Part shown: positions 7,046 to 14,840 of the stretch, one piece after another | Layout: every line of letters starts with the position of its first letter | How positions within the stretch are numbered: position 1 is the first letter of the stretch | Assembly (NCBI GenBank): GCA_016926595.1 | Contig: JAFGOG010000033.1 | Span: 1 to 15,543 of the forward strand | Direction of reading: 5' to 3' | Origin: Anaerolineae bacterium | Lineage (GTDB): Bacteria; Chloroflexota; Anaerolineae; JAAYZQ01 | DNA: 15,543 bases | The notes under the pieces: model-generated | What the model was told of the DNA's origin: nothing | The model's input: only the letters and a program-made list of their open reading frames with translations | Database searches by the model: none | Made by a program: the position numbers and the translations under genes

Positions 7046-7723
7046 TCAAACACCTTGTTGGTCGTGGGACGCCAGGCTGTGCGCCAGCAATCCTTTGAAG
7101 CGGTCGAGAGTAATGGGATGAAACTCTACTTCCAGGCCGGTCCAGTCAAAAAGCTCGAGAATCTCCTCGGCGTGGTGGATCATGTACTCCTCCGCCAAAC
7201 CGAGTCCGTCCAGAACGATGATCTTGTCATAAAAGCCGGGAAAGTTGGCGTTGGCATCGGCAGCGTCCCAGCCAAAATAGACCTGGTAAACCGCTTTCCA
7301 ACTCTTGAGCCAGCCCGGCGTGAACCACAGGATCCTGTCCTGCCTCCCCTCGCTAATGCGCTGCCGATCCTCAAAGCTGGCTAGCATGTCATAGCCGTAT
7401 TCTCCCTCCACCCTGGCAATGCCCTGCCCCACCGCCTTCAGAATCGAGTCCACCCGTTTGAGCGGCTCGTCGATACTGACGTAGCACTTTTTTCCATACA
7501 CAACGATGATTCTCTGGTCGGGGCACTCTTCCCTCGCCTGATCCAGTCTCTTAAGAAGGTGCTCCTCCAGCCTATCCGGCAGGGCGTGCAGACCTGGCGG
7601 CGTGAAAAAGATTCGGCGTGGATTCAGAAAGCCGCTCTCTGCCAGGTGGGTCATCTCCGGATGCAGCATCCCACAGGAGATGATGCACCGGTTCTCAAAT
7701 GAAGGTTGGTTTACCTCAGCCAT
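7046..7723 (-). CDS. DUF1638 domain protein
   Basis: DUF1638 proteins occur in methanogens and anaerobic bacteria, often near corrinoid methyltransferase or C1 genes; their function is unknown. The pattern seen is an N-terminal strand ending in CGMLHPEM, then FTPPGLHALPDRLEEHL. Next comes IIVVYGKKCYV with a second conserved Cys, and FTPGWLKSWKAVY, the family's typical aromatic segment. The 225-residue length is normal. I chose ATG 7723 with AAAGGA 7-8 nt upstream. The frame remains open 5' to 7825, but the extra 34 residues are low-complexity, resemble no family extension and are preceded by an in-frame TGA at 7877-7879. The gene is followed at once by the thiamine-binding gene and preceded by cooT. 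The conserved Cys and His residues would suit metal or cofactor binding, which is inference. Confidence 0.82.
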   Translation of the reverse strand: MAEVNQPSFENRCIISCGMLHPEMTHLAESGFLNPRRIFFTPPGLHALPDRLEEHLLKRLDQAREECPDQRIIVVYGKKCYVSIDEPLKRVDSILKAVGQGIARVEGEYGYDMLASFEDRQRISEGRQDRILWFTPGWLKSWKAVYQVYFGWDAADANANFPGFYDKIIVLDGLGLAEEYMIHHAEEILELFDWTGLEVEFHPITLDRFKGLLAHSLASHDQQGV

Positions 7724-7850
7724 TGCTTGATCCTTTCTAGAGGCGTGCAACGAAAAGGCCGGGTCAGAGCTGCAGGAACCGCCCAAGCGGCTGCTGTATT
7801 GCTCGCCAACGCCCAACAGCGACACGGCCTGCTTGGCCTTCCTGCGCCCG

Positions 7851-7868
7851 CCCTGGATGTAGCCAGGG
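7851..7868 (-). repeat. Perfect hairpin in the cooT-DUF1638 spacer
   Basis: CCCTGG and CCAGGG form a six-pair perfect stem with a 6-nt loop (7851-7856 and 7863-7868). No T-tract follows on the minus strand. It begins 8 nt after an in-frame TGA that ends a 20-codon ORF. It may be an mRNA processing or stability element within the operon; its function is not shown. Confidence 0.45.
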
Positions 7869-7945
7869 TTGGCTTTTCAGAAGGACAAGGGCTTGAACAT
7901 CTTGAATGGCACATCGCATTCATGGATGGGAATGCGCATCTTTTC

Positions 7946-8176
7946 TCAGGCCGGTTCGTACCTGGGATTGGCCGGGACCTCTGTGGGAGATATCCGTTTC
8001 AGGATGATCCAGCTGTTCATCAGATCAACGCTCACGATCTGAGCCTGGAACAGTTTGCTTTCCCCCAACAGGTTGATTAATTGAAGGCCATCGCCTGCAG
8101 GCTTGATCCAGGCCACATCCTCCATCACTGGTTCTCTTGAGTCATCATCCTCGATAAAGACCGTAGCCAGACACAT
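7946..8176 (-). CDS. cooT: CooT family nickel-binding protein
   Basis: CooT is a small nickel-binding protein first known from the carbon monoxide dehydrogenase operon of Rhodospirillum rubrum, where it forms a dimer that binds Ni through the conserved second-residue Cys. The 76-residue product begins MCLATVFIE, with that Cys2. It continues with VMEDVAWIKPAGDG, LINLLGESK and IVSVDLMNSWIILK, the family order. The start is the second of two tandem ATGs (8176): AGGAG lies 6 nt upstream of it but only 3 nt from the first, and the choice restores the canonical MCLA start. A C-terminal extension (about 14 residues, ending NPRYEPA) exceeds the shortest homologues. The gene starts 9 nt after the cooC stop codon, and its ribosome binding site overlaps that stop. 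Nickel delivery is inferred from the family and the cooC pairing. Confidence 0.88.
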   Translation of the reverse strand: MCLATVFIEDDDSREPVMEDVAWIKPAGDGLQLINLLGESKLFQAQIVSVDLMNSWIILKRISPTEVPANPRYEPA

Positions 8177-8185
8177 CATCTTCTC

Positions 8186-8956
8186 CTACAATACCTGATC
8201 CAGTATGCTCCCAAGGTCCACCGCCAACTTGTCACGCCGAACTGGGCGCCCCTCCAGACCGGCCTCAAAGATCTCCGGCTCGTCACCGATGGATCCAACG
8301 ACAGCGATATTCTTTGCCTCCAGTTCTTTCCGCAATCTCAAAGCGAGCTCCTCGGACCTGACTTTGTTGAGAATGGTCCACACGCGTTCCACTCCAACCT
8401 CGGCAGCAAGGGCGCTGATCGTCGCTGCAAGTTCCAGCGAATCGAAAGCGGGCTCAGTTACGATGAGCACGCTGTCGATGCTCGTTTCCACGCCTCTGCC
8501 AAAGTGCTCTATGCCGGCCTCCATGTCGATGACGGCGACCTCGTTTTTTTGTAGGGCGAGCCTTTTCAGGAATTCGCGGCTCAACACGCCCATGGGACAG
8601 GCGCAGCCCTCAAGCGACTGGAGAATCTTTCCGACGCAGACCAGCCCGATGCCGTCCTGCTCCACAATATAGTCGGTGGGGAGATCCGCGATGTGAAACT
8701 CGGCACGCGTCAAAAGGCCGTCTTGGTGCTTCCCCTTCTCGGAGAACGTGGGGAACACCTGCTTCTTTCCCCCCACCAGCTCCAACAACGGTTTGGGTCG
8801 CTGATCAAAGCCAAGCACTCGATAAAGTCCTGGGTTTGACTCGTCAGAGTCGACGACCAACACACGATATCCCCTATCCTGCAAATCACGGGCCAGAAGG
8901 CCGGTGACGGTGCTTTTCCCACTGCCTCCCTTGCCACAAACTGCGATCTTGGTCAT
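8186..8956 (-). CDS. cooC: CooC-type nickel-insertion ATPase (MinD/ParA-like)
   Basis: CooC ATPases insert nickel into the C-cluster of CO dehydrogenase, or act on acetyl-CoA synthase and related enzymes. The deviant Walker A loop GKGGSGKST is at residues 8-16, the switch region VVDSDESNPG at about 35-44, and VAVIDMEAGIEHFGRG supplies Walker B and switch II. The Ni-binding CxC motif is intact (GCACPMG, Cys118 and Cys120), which separates CooC from ordinary ParA/MinD/Mrp proteins. I chose ATG 8956 (MTKIAVCG) because AGGAG lies 6 nt upstream; the ATG at 8962 directly abuts it. The product is 256 residues, normal length. It lies 63 nt after the UPF0282 gene; a small hairpin (AGCCT-TTACC-AGGCT, 8972-8986) is just before its binding site. 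No CODH gene is in the window, so the client enzyme is unknown. Confidence 0.93.
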   Translation of the reverse strand: MTKIAVCGKGGSGKSTVTGLLARDLQDRGYRVLVVDSDESNPGLYRVLGFDQRPKPLLELVGGKKQVFPTFSEKGKHQDGLLTRAEFHIADLPTDYIVEQDGIGLVCVGKILQSLEGCACPMGVLSREFLKRLALQKNEVAVIDMEAGIEHFGRGVETSIDSVLIVTEPAFDSLELAATISALAAEVGVERVWTILNKVRSEELALRLRKELEAKNIAVVGSIGDEPEIFEAGLEGRPVRRDKLAVDLGSILDQVL

Positions 8957-9019
8957 CCACATCTCCTCTCTAGCCTTTACCAGGCTGAACCCAAAAAAAC
9001 TTGTCCACTTGTAACTTGC

Positions 9020-9967
9020 TCACTCTGTGACGGTCGCGCTTTCTGCAGATACGTGATCCCAATAGCCGCGCGTATCGGCGTCGCCGCGAGCGTAGGCCTC
9101 GTGCCAGCCATCGGGCACTGGCATCTCCTCATACAGCTGCTTGCGCCGCGCCTCAAGCAGGCGGCGGGGGCGCCCCATAAAATCCGCAGCGCAGATCACA
9201 TGGCGGCCCGTCTCGGCGGACAGGCTATCCAGCCAGGAAAGCCCATCCTCGCAGCGCAACAGGTGATGGTCGAGGATCAGCGTATCCATTTTCTGAGCCA
9301 GCCGCTGCGCGTTCTTCCGGGCCATCTCTTGGTGTTTTGGCGAAAGCCGCGCAAGATAGAGGGGCGGCCCGCCAACCAGTGCGATGTCCGGCCGCCATGC
9401 CAGAATCAGCGAGACCGCCACGCCATCGAGGAGTTGGATGTCCGAAGCGTGCACGAAAACTGTGTTCCTCCCGATTACGCGGGTCATCATCACCGTTCCA
9501 AGCTGCGTATTGGGTCTGCCGTGCGGTACAGAGGGGGAAAACTCCAGCAGCTCATCTTTTTGCCCCTCCGCATCCGGAAGAGACCTGCCCAATTCCTTTC
9601 CCAGAGACTCCCTGCGGCGCAGCATCTTGTCCGACAGCCCCTGGGGCCCTTTGCTCCACAGCCGGGCCGTTCGGCACCCGGGCGCTGCCTCTTGAGCCTC
9701 GAGCTGATAGGGATTCGCGTTGGGCAGAGGCACGTGATCCCCATGAAAGTGGCTCATCACCACGTCGGTGGCATCCGAGAGCGCGGTTAATATTCTCCGA
9801 CGCACCTGCTCCCCTGCCGCTACCTGCGCTGGATGGGGAAGCAGGCCGTAGCGCCGATAGCCCAGGGCCAGTCCAGGGTCGATGATGATCCTGCGGCTCT
9901 CGACCTCTACCAGGCAGGAAAGGCCGCGCACCCCCAAGGATTCCGTTCCGAGTATCTCAATACGCAT
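9020..9967 (-). CDS. UPF0282 (COG2248) metallo-beta-lactamase-fold protein
   Basis: UPF0282 proteins are predicted metal-dependent hydrolases best known from archaea; no substrate is established. Signature segments seen are ESLGVRGLSC (residues 9-18), IIIDPGLALGYRRYGLLPHP (27-46) and the metal motif MSHFHGDHVPL (71-81). Later ones are HASDIQLLDG and LILDHHLLR, the second metal-site strand. At 315 residues it has the usual family length. The ATG at 9967 has only a weak binding site (GTGAG about 7 nt upstream), partly inside a small hairpin (CACGG and CCGTG, 9976-9994), so translation may depend on the antiporter gene ending 39 nt before. It is unrelated in detail to the COG1237 protein at 5.3-6.1 kb, although both share the fold. 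Its place directly before cooC suggests a role in the same cluster, by context only. Confidence 0.85.
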   Translation of the reverse strand: MRIEILGTESLGVRGLSCLVEVESRRIIIDPGLALGYRRYGLLPHPAQVAAGEQVRRRILTALSDATDVVMSHFHGDHVPLPNANPYQLEAQEAAPGCRTARLWSKGPQGLSDKMLRRRESLGKELGRSLPDAEGQKDELLEFSPSVPHGRPNTQLGTVMMTRVIGRNTVFVHASDIQLLDGVAVSLILAWRPDIALVGGPPLYLARLSPKHQEMARKNAQRLAQKMDTLILDHHLLRCEDGLSWLDSLSAETGRHVICAADFMGRPRRLLEARRKQLYEEMPVPDGWHEAYARGDADTRGYWDHVSAESATVTE

Positions 9968-10006
9968 GTTATTCTCACGGTCCCTTTGCCCGTGTGCTCG
10001 AAAAGC

Positions 10007-11314
10007 TCACTCTTGAACCTCAGGTTGGGATCGGCCGGTAGCAGTCGAGTCACTTGAACTCGGCGCGGTCTTCCGGAGGGCTTGGCGATCGCTCGTGCTG
10101 CCCGGGTCGACCTCGCCGGCCCGCGTGATTGCAAACTTGACCATAATTGGCCCAATAATCTGTACCACAAAAGTCGTTGCCGTGATGACGTTGATCGTGG
10201 TATTGCCCAGTTGCACGCCTGCCTCTCCGTACGCGTCGAACCGATTGGCAACGGAAAGCGCCAGCCCAACCGCCACGCCGGCCTGCGAAAGCAGTCCAAA
10301 CCCCAAATAGTTCCGCACGGTGGGCGAGGCCTTGCCTGCCCAAGCACCTATCCAAGCCCCGCAGAACTTGCCTGTAGCACGTAGCAGGAGGTAGGCCAGG
10401 CCCAGCACCCCCATCTGTGGCAGCAGCGAGACTTGCAACCGTGCCCCCACCAGCACAAAGAACAAGATATAGGCCAGCGGCCCGATCCGTTCTATCACGC
10501 AGTGAGCATACTGGCTGTTATCGCTTTTTAGGTTAGCCACGATAACTCCCATCGTCATCGTGGCCAAAATCGGAGAGGCGTGAAGCGACTCGGCCAGCCC
10601 GGCTACAAAGAGCACCGTGCCAACGATGAACGCGCATACCGCGTGCTGTTCCTTCAGCCGATTCAAGGTCCACTGGAAGGGCGCTCCGACTGCGATTCCC
10701 AGCAACAAGGCCCCGCCGATTTCTTGGAGCGGCAGTCCGATCATTTGCACCAGCGATGGTCCGCCAGTGCGCGCCAGCAGCGACTCGGCAGTAGCGACGG
10801 AAAAACTGAACAGCAGTAGAGCAAGCGCGTCATCCAATCCGACCACTGCCAACAGCGTCGTCGTCAGCGGCCCCTCGGCTCGGTACTCGGCCAACACGTC
10901 CACGGTGGCGGCCGGGGCGGTAGCAGAAGCCAATGCGCCAAAGATGATTGCAGTATGGATCGAGTGGGTGATCCAATAGACGCCCCCCGCTACCAGCAGA
11001 AACGCGCCGAATGCGTTGCCCAGCAGGATGAACATGATGCTCCGCCCCAGGCGGCGCAACTCGTCAAAGCGCAAATGAGAGCCCATATCAAAGCCGATCA
11101 GTGCCAGCGCGATGTCAGAGATGAAACCCAACTCGTGCGCTAACGAGGGTGGCACGATGTTCAGGAATGACGAGCCCAGCAGCACGCCAACTAGGATAAA
11201 GCCAACCACCTGCGGAACACCGACCTGCCGGACCACCTTGCTGCCCAGGTAGGCCAGGATGATGATGAGACCTATGATCCCCAGTGGGGCAATCTCGGTG
11301 GAGAGAGATTCCAT
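10007..11314 (-). CDS. Cation:proton antiporter, CPA2 family
   Basis: CPA2 antiporters exchange Na+ or K+ for protons across the inner membrane. The 435-residue product has about 12-13 hydrophobic segments. A typical N-terminal repeat is GVPQVVGFILVGVLLG followed by FISDIALALIGFDMGSHL. The ion-site core is GALASATAPAATVDVL followed by VVGLDDALALLLF, whose paired Asp residues are the usual transport carboxylates. The second half contains GPLAYILFFVLVGARL and GLLSQAGVAVGLAL. There is no C-terminal TrkA-N/RCK domain, only a short polar tail rich in Ser and Thr. I prefer ATG 11314, with AGGTGA 8 nt upstream; a GTG at 11326 lies on that motif and has no site of its own. It begins 47 nt after the MFS gene. 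Ion preference cannot be read here. Confidence 0.88.
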   Translation of the reverse strand: MESLSTEIAPLGIIGLIIILAYLGSKVVRQVGVPQVVGFILVGVLLGSSFLNIVPPSLAHELGFISDIALALIGFDMGSHLRFDELRRLGRSIMFILLGNAFGAFLLVAGGVYWITHSIHTAIIFGALASATAPAATVDVLAEYRAEGPLTTTLLAVVGLDDALALLLFSFSVATAESLLARTGGPSLVQMIGLPLQEIGGALLLGIAVGAPFQWTLNRLKEQHAVCAFIVGTVLFVAGLAESLHASPILATMTMGVIVANLKSDNSQYAHCVIERIGPLAYILFFVLVGARLQVSLLPQMGVLGLAYLLLRATGKFCGAWIGAWAGKASPTVRNYLGFGLLSQAGVAVGLALSVANRFDAYGEAGVQLGNTTINVITATTFVVQIIGPIMVKFAITRAGEVDPGSTSDRQALRKTAPSSSDSTATGRSQPEVQE

Positions 11315-11361
11315 TTTCTCATTCACCTCAAGCTTGGAATCCGAACGGCTCCAGGCCTGGT

Positions 11362-12633
11362 TTACACGAACGCCTCGCTTTCCTCGAGGCTCTCAGGGTT
11401 TGGGAGCACCTTTGGGCCTGGCAGGCGGTGCGTCAGCAGTGCTCCCATACCGATAAACAGCGCGGCGACGAGAAACAATGTCGGGTACGACCAGGATTGT
11501 AACAATACACCCGCCGCTAGCGATAGAAAGGCCACCGGCAGTATCAACACGGCATTGAGTGCGGAATAGGTGGGCCGCTCGGCGGCGGGAGCTAGTTCCA
11601 GTAACGCGCTAGAAAAGCCCACCACGCGCCCGTTATAGGTGGCGCCACCCAAGAAGATCACTGGTAGTAGCCCCATCCAGCCGAGCTGCCCCAGCGGGAT
11701 GGCCAACAATGGTGTCAGCATGGAGATCGTGGCGCAGACAGTGAGCATGCGACGGCTCCCGCGCGCATCTACCAGCTGCGCCCACACCAGGTTAGCCAGC
11801 ACACCACCCAGCACCTGGGCCAGCATGAACCAGCCGATGGCCTCTGCGGGCGCGCCCAACTCTTGCCGGGCGTAGACAATGTAAAACGGCAGCACCATCA
11901 AGCTAAAGCCAGTGAGCAACTGCACGCCGACCAGTGTTCTCAACCGACGCGCTACTCGGCCGAGCTGCCGGTGGTACTCTCTCCACGGCGGGACCTGCTT
12001 GTCGGCGTCGGTGCGGGGTGGCTCGCGAATGAGCCAGAAGCCCAGCGAGGCCACGAGCAGCAAGAGAGAAGCCGCCCCAAAGAGCAGCGCATAGTTGACC
12101 GGGTAAACCACATTTGCCAGGACCTGTCGTGCCAGCAGTGCCGCGCCCACAGCCAGCGGTCCGGCCAAAGCCTGCTGTCCGCCGAAAAAAGCGCCGCGTC
12201 GCTTCTGCGGGATGATCTTGCCGATGATGTCGGTGTAGGGCACGCCACCCAGCCCGCCACCAGCGTAAAAGATTGCCAGCAGCCCCACCAGCACCCAGGC
12301 TAGCAACTGAGGCCGGCTGGCCCCGATGGCATAGGTCAACCCAGCCAGCATGCCCCAACTGACTACCCGCAGGTATATGGCTAACATCAGATAAGGCATC
12401 TTGCGCGGGCGCGGTTCGATCCAGCGGGCGACGAGTAACTGCGGCAGTGCGCCCGCCACCATCAGCACCGTGGAGAGGCCTCCCACCCAAATTGTCGAGC
12501 CGGTCAGATCGGCGACGAAAGCCGCAATGACCGTTGTCGGCTGAGTGAGGGCCACTCCCAGGGCCAGAAACGCCCCGTGCCAGAGCGCGCTGATAAAGTT
12601 GCGGCGTTCAATGGTTGTCAGATGCATGCTCAT
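11362..12633 (-). CDS. Major facilitator superfamily (MFS) transporter
   Basis: The 423-residue product has about 11-12 hydrophobic segments, as expected for a single MFS transporter. After the first two helices, ARWIEPRPRKMPYLML resembles the basic loop between helices 2 and 3. A matching basic loop, QLVDARGSRRMLTV, comes at the start of the second half, and a central polar loop (REPPRTDADKQVPPW) divides the two halves. Substrate is not recognisable. The ATG at 12633 lacks a clear Shine-Dalgarno sequence, but it overlaps the TGA of the preceding 65-codon ORF by 4 nt (ATGA), so it may rely on translational re-initiation. Placed after an ene-reductase gene and a PadR regulator, it could import or export the reductase's substrate; this is inference from context. 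Confidence 0.88.
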   Translation of the reverse strand: MSMHLTTIERRNFISALWHGAFLALGVALTQPTTVIAAFVADLTGSTIWVGGLSTVLMVAGALPQLLVARWIEPRPRKMPYLMLAIYLRVVSWGMLAGLTYAIGASRPQLLAWVLVGLLAIFYAGGGLGGVPYTDIIGKIIPQKRRGAFFGGQQALAGPLAVGAALLARQVLANVVYPVNYALLFGAASLLLLVASLGFWLIREPPRTDADKQVPPWREYHRQLGRVARRLRTLVGVQLLTGFSLMVLPFYIVYARQELGAPAEAIGWFMLAQVLGGVLANLVWAQLVDARGSRRMLTVCATISMLTPLLAIPLGQLGWMGLLPVIFLGGATYNGRVVGFSSALLELAPAAERPTYSALNAVLILPVAFLSLAAGVLLQSWSYPTLFLVAALFIGMGALLTHRLPGPKVLPNPESLEESEAFV

Positions 12634-12827
12634 AGTTCTGATGCCCTTGGCTTTCGGACGTCGTCGTGCTTGCTCTCATTCTCGTCCTGCTCGGGCGAGC
12701 TGTTCTCTCTGACACAAGAACCGATCGGCCGTTTGCAAAGAGATCGAAAGTCCTTCGCCCTCCCTATGTGGTCCGGAATGATGGTTTCGCCGTCGTTTGA
12801 GCCAAGAGCAACTCTTGTTTTTCTCAT
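12630..12827 (-). CDS. 65-aa ORF with NifX/NifB-like N-terminal segment, probably a truncated remnant
   Basis: Residues 4-28 (TRVALGSNDG, then HIGRAKDF) resemble the start of dinitrogenase FeMo-cofactor biosynthesis domain proteins (PF02579, NifX/NifB C-terminal type), which usually read close to IAVASDDG and HFGRAKYF. Those proteins are about 105-125 residues and have a conserved Gly-rich second half; here the second half is missing and the tail is polar. Shifting frame one base after KDF gives LFANGRSVLVSERTARP, which also resembles the family's second strand, so an old frameshift is possible. The ORF starts 3 nt after the reductase stop codon and ends in a 4-nt overlap with the MFS start. 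That is classic operon packing and favours translation. It may be a small coupling peptide or a decaying gene; I cannot decide from sequence. Confidence 0.45.
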   Translation of the reverse strand: MRKTRVALGSNDGETIIPDHIGRAKDFRSLCKRPIGSCVRENSSPEQDENESKHDDVRKPRASEL

Positions 12828-12830
12828 CCT

Positions 12831-14813
12831 CTACAAAGTCCTTCCGACCTCGAATCCCTCGTAGACGGCATCCACCGCCTCGCGCGGTTCTACACAGTCG
12901 CCGATGGGGTATACGGCCGTCCGGTCTGCCAGCCCATCGGCTAGAAAGCGATCAGAGCGCAGTCCCATGGCGATGATCACCGTCTCGGCCGGAAAACGGA
13001 GCTCGGGGGCATTCTCCCGACGGGGCCAGGGTTGAGTGATCACGGTGGTCTGTCCTTGCGCGTCTGTCTCAAAGCGCACCACCTCCACACCGGTGCGTAC
13101 TTGCACCCCGAGGGACTCTAGCCGGCGTAGGAGAAGGGCCCACGCCAGCGGATCCAGCTTTTCGCCGATTTCGGGTCGTCGCTTAACCACAGTGCACTGC
13201 ACCCTGAGCCCGGCTAGATGCTCGGCGGTCTCCATCCCCGTCGTCCCTGCGCCCACGATAAAGGCCGTCCTTGTGGAGACTTCGGCCCGGCCGTCCAGAA
13301 GATCGTAGGCTGTCATCCAGCGAGTCTCCTCCAGGCCCGGGAAGGGAGGTATGATAGGTTGAGCGCCGGCTGCTATTATGACCGCGTCCGGTGCTGCTGC
13401 AGCGACCGTCTCCGGAGTGACGGTAGTGTTCAGATGCACCTCTACGCTGCTGCGCTGCAGTTGCACCTGTTGGTAGTGGATCAGATCGGCGAATTCTTCT
13501 TTGTAAGGTACCTGAGCCGCTTCGCGGAAGCGCCCACCGAGCCGGTCGTCTCTCTCGTATAGGGTGACGTGGTGGCCCCGTTGGGCGGCGATGATCGCCG
13601 CTTCCATCCCTCCCGGCCCCCCGCCGACTACCATCACCCGGAGGGGGATTTCGACTGGCGTGATGCGAGCCTCAGCCTCGCGTCCGGTGAGTGGGTTGAA
13701 CATGCACGACGTGCCGTGGCCCTGGCGTAGTCTGGCAAGACAGCCTTGATGGCAGGCTGCACAGCGCAAGATGGCCTCCTCGTCGCCGGCCTCTGTCTTG
13801 AGTACCCAGTCGGGGTCGGCCAGAAAGGGACGCCCCAGACCGATCCAATCAACTTGTCCAAGCATTAATGCTTCGCGAGCTACGTCGGGGGTGCGGATGC
13901 GCCCGGCTGTTGCTACCGGAATGGAAACGCGCTGGCGGATGCGAGCGGACATTGGCAGCAGATGGGCTTTCGGGGTGCCGATAGGGTAGAGACAATAGGG
14001 CACCGATTCGCACATTGTCCCAGAGGTGATGCTGAGAGCGTTCACTCCCATCTCTTCCAGTTCAACGGCGAGCCTCTCTGCATCCTCAATGGTCAAGCCG
14101 CCCTCTACGTAATCTTGAGCGTTCATCCGCACGACGATGGGGAATGCATCGCCCACGGCCTGTCGCACAGCGGTGATGACCTCACGCCCGAAGCGTAGCC
14201 GATTCTCAGATGAGCCACCGTACGCGTCGTCACGGTGGTTTGTGTGCGGCGATAGAAATTGGTGGATCAAATAACCGTGGCTGAAGGGAATCTCGATGGC
14301 ATCAAAGCCTGCTTGGCGGATGCGATGGGCGGCTTGGGCATAGTAGTGGACGTGGGTGGGGATTTCCCTCAGGGTCAGCGCACGAGGCACGACCTGATTG
14401 GCCGGGCAGAGAACTTGAGAGGCGGAGATGCGCTCGCTCTCCAGCACCAACCTGGGGTTGGCGACCCGTCCGGCATGGTTGATGTGCGCCATGATAAGCC
14501 CGTTGGCGATGTGTACGGCGTCGGTCAGGCGATGCAGACCATCCAGCAGGTGGTCCTCGTGGACGCCCAACTGGGTGGGAAGTTCCCTCCCGTCTGGGTG
14601 GATGTAGAGTGGTTCGGTGGTGATGAGGCCGACGTGACCTTCGGCTCGTCGTACATAGAAGGCAATGTGCCGCTCCGTCACCGCGCCCTGCGGGGTACCA
14701 TAGCCTAGTTTGATGGTCGTCATCAACACACGGTTGGGCAGTTTCAGCTCTGCTATGGTCAACGGCTGAAACAAGAGTTCCGTGTCCGCCTCTTGAGCAG
14801 TATGATCAGTCAT
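12831..14813 (-). CDS. NADH:flavin oxidoreductase of the 2,4-dienoyl-CoA reductase type (FMN, 4Fe-4S, FAD)
   Basis: The enzyme passes electrons from NAD(P)H through FAD, a 4Fe-4S cluster and FMN to reduce activated carbon-carbon double bonds. An old-yellow-enzyme barrel occupies residues 12 to about 345, with INHAGR (111-116), SHGYLIHQFLSPHTNHRDD (178-196), YGGS and GLGRPFLADPD (325-335). The cluster ligands are Cys351, 354, 358 and 370 (CxxCx3Cx11C). A FAD-binding fold begins at VVGGGPGGMEAA (395-406), an NAD(P) fold at IVGAGTTGMETA (519-530), and the FAD-closing IGDC is near the C-terminus. The 660-residue length and order match FadH and bile-acid or enoate reductases; the natural substrate is unknown. 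ATG 14813 follows GGAGGA by 6 nt. It lies 173 bp after the PadR gene and 3 nt before the NifX-like ORF. Confidence 0.93.
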   Translation of the reverse strand: MTDHTAQEADTELLFQPLTIAELKLPNRVLMTTIKLGYGTPQGAVTERHIAFYVRRAEGHVGLITTEPLYIHPDGRELPTQLGVHEDHLLDGLHRLTDAVHIANGLIMAHINHAGRVANPRLVLESERISASQVLCPANQVVPRALTLREIPTHVHYYAQAAHRIRQAGFDAIEIPFSHGYLIHQFLSPHTNHRDDAYGGSSENRLRFGREVITAVRQAVGDAFPIVVRMNAQDYVEGGLTIEDAERLAVELEEMGVNALSITSGTMCESVPYCLYPIGTPKAHLLPMSARIRQRVSIPVATAGRIRTPDVAREALMLGQVDWIGLGRPFLADPDWVLKTEAGDEEAILRCAACHQGCLARLRQGHGTSCMFNPLTGREAEARITPVEIPLRVMVVGGGPGGMEAAIIAAQRGHHVTLYERDDRLGGRFREAAQVPYKEEFADLIHYQQVQLQRSSVEVHLNTTVTPETVAAAAPDAVIIAAGAQPIIPPFPGLEETRWMTAYDLLDGRAEVSTRTAFIVGAGTTGMETAEHLAGLRVQCTVVKRRPEIGEKLDPLAWALLLRRLESLGVQVRTGVEVVRFETDAQGQTTVITQPWPRRENAPELRFPAETVIIAMGLRSDRFLADGLADRTAVYPIGDCVEPREAVDAVYEGFEVGRTL

Positions 14814-14840
14814 CTCTTGTCCTCCATGAGCAATGCATAT

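Noticed and set aside
7046..7825. Longer DUF1638 start at 7825
   Set aside because: The added 34 residues are low-complexity, and the start has no binding site comparable to AAAGGA before ATG 7723.
7877..7879. In-frame TGA as a selenocysteine codon
   Set aside because: The hairpin that follows has loop CUACAU without the GU-containing apical loop typical of bacterial SECIS elements, and the surrounding peptide matches no known selenoprotein.
7711..7923. 70-codon Cys-rich ORF on the minus strand
   Set aside because: It overlaps the DUF1638 start, has no binding site and no family motif; the Cys codons look like a frame effect.
8987..9000. T-run on the minus strand as a terminator between UPF0282 and cooC
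   Set aside because: The run precedes, rather than follows, the nearby hairpin in the direction of transcription.
9053..9790. 245-codon plus-strand ORF
   Set aside because: It lies opposite the clearly recognisable UPF0282 gene, has no family motif and is typical of shadow frames in GC-rich DNA.
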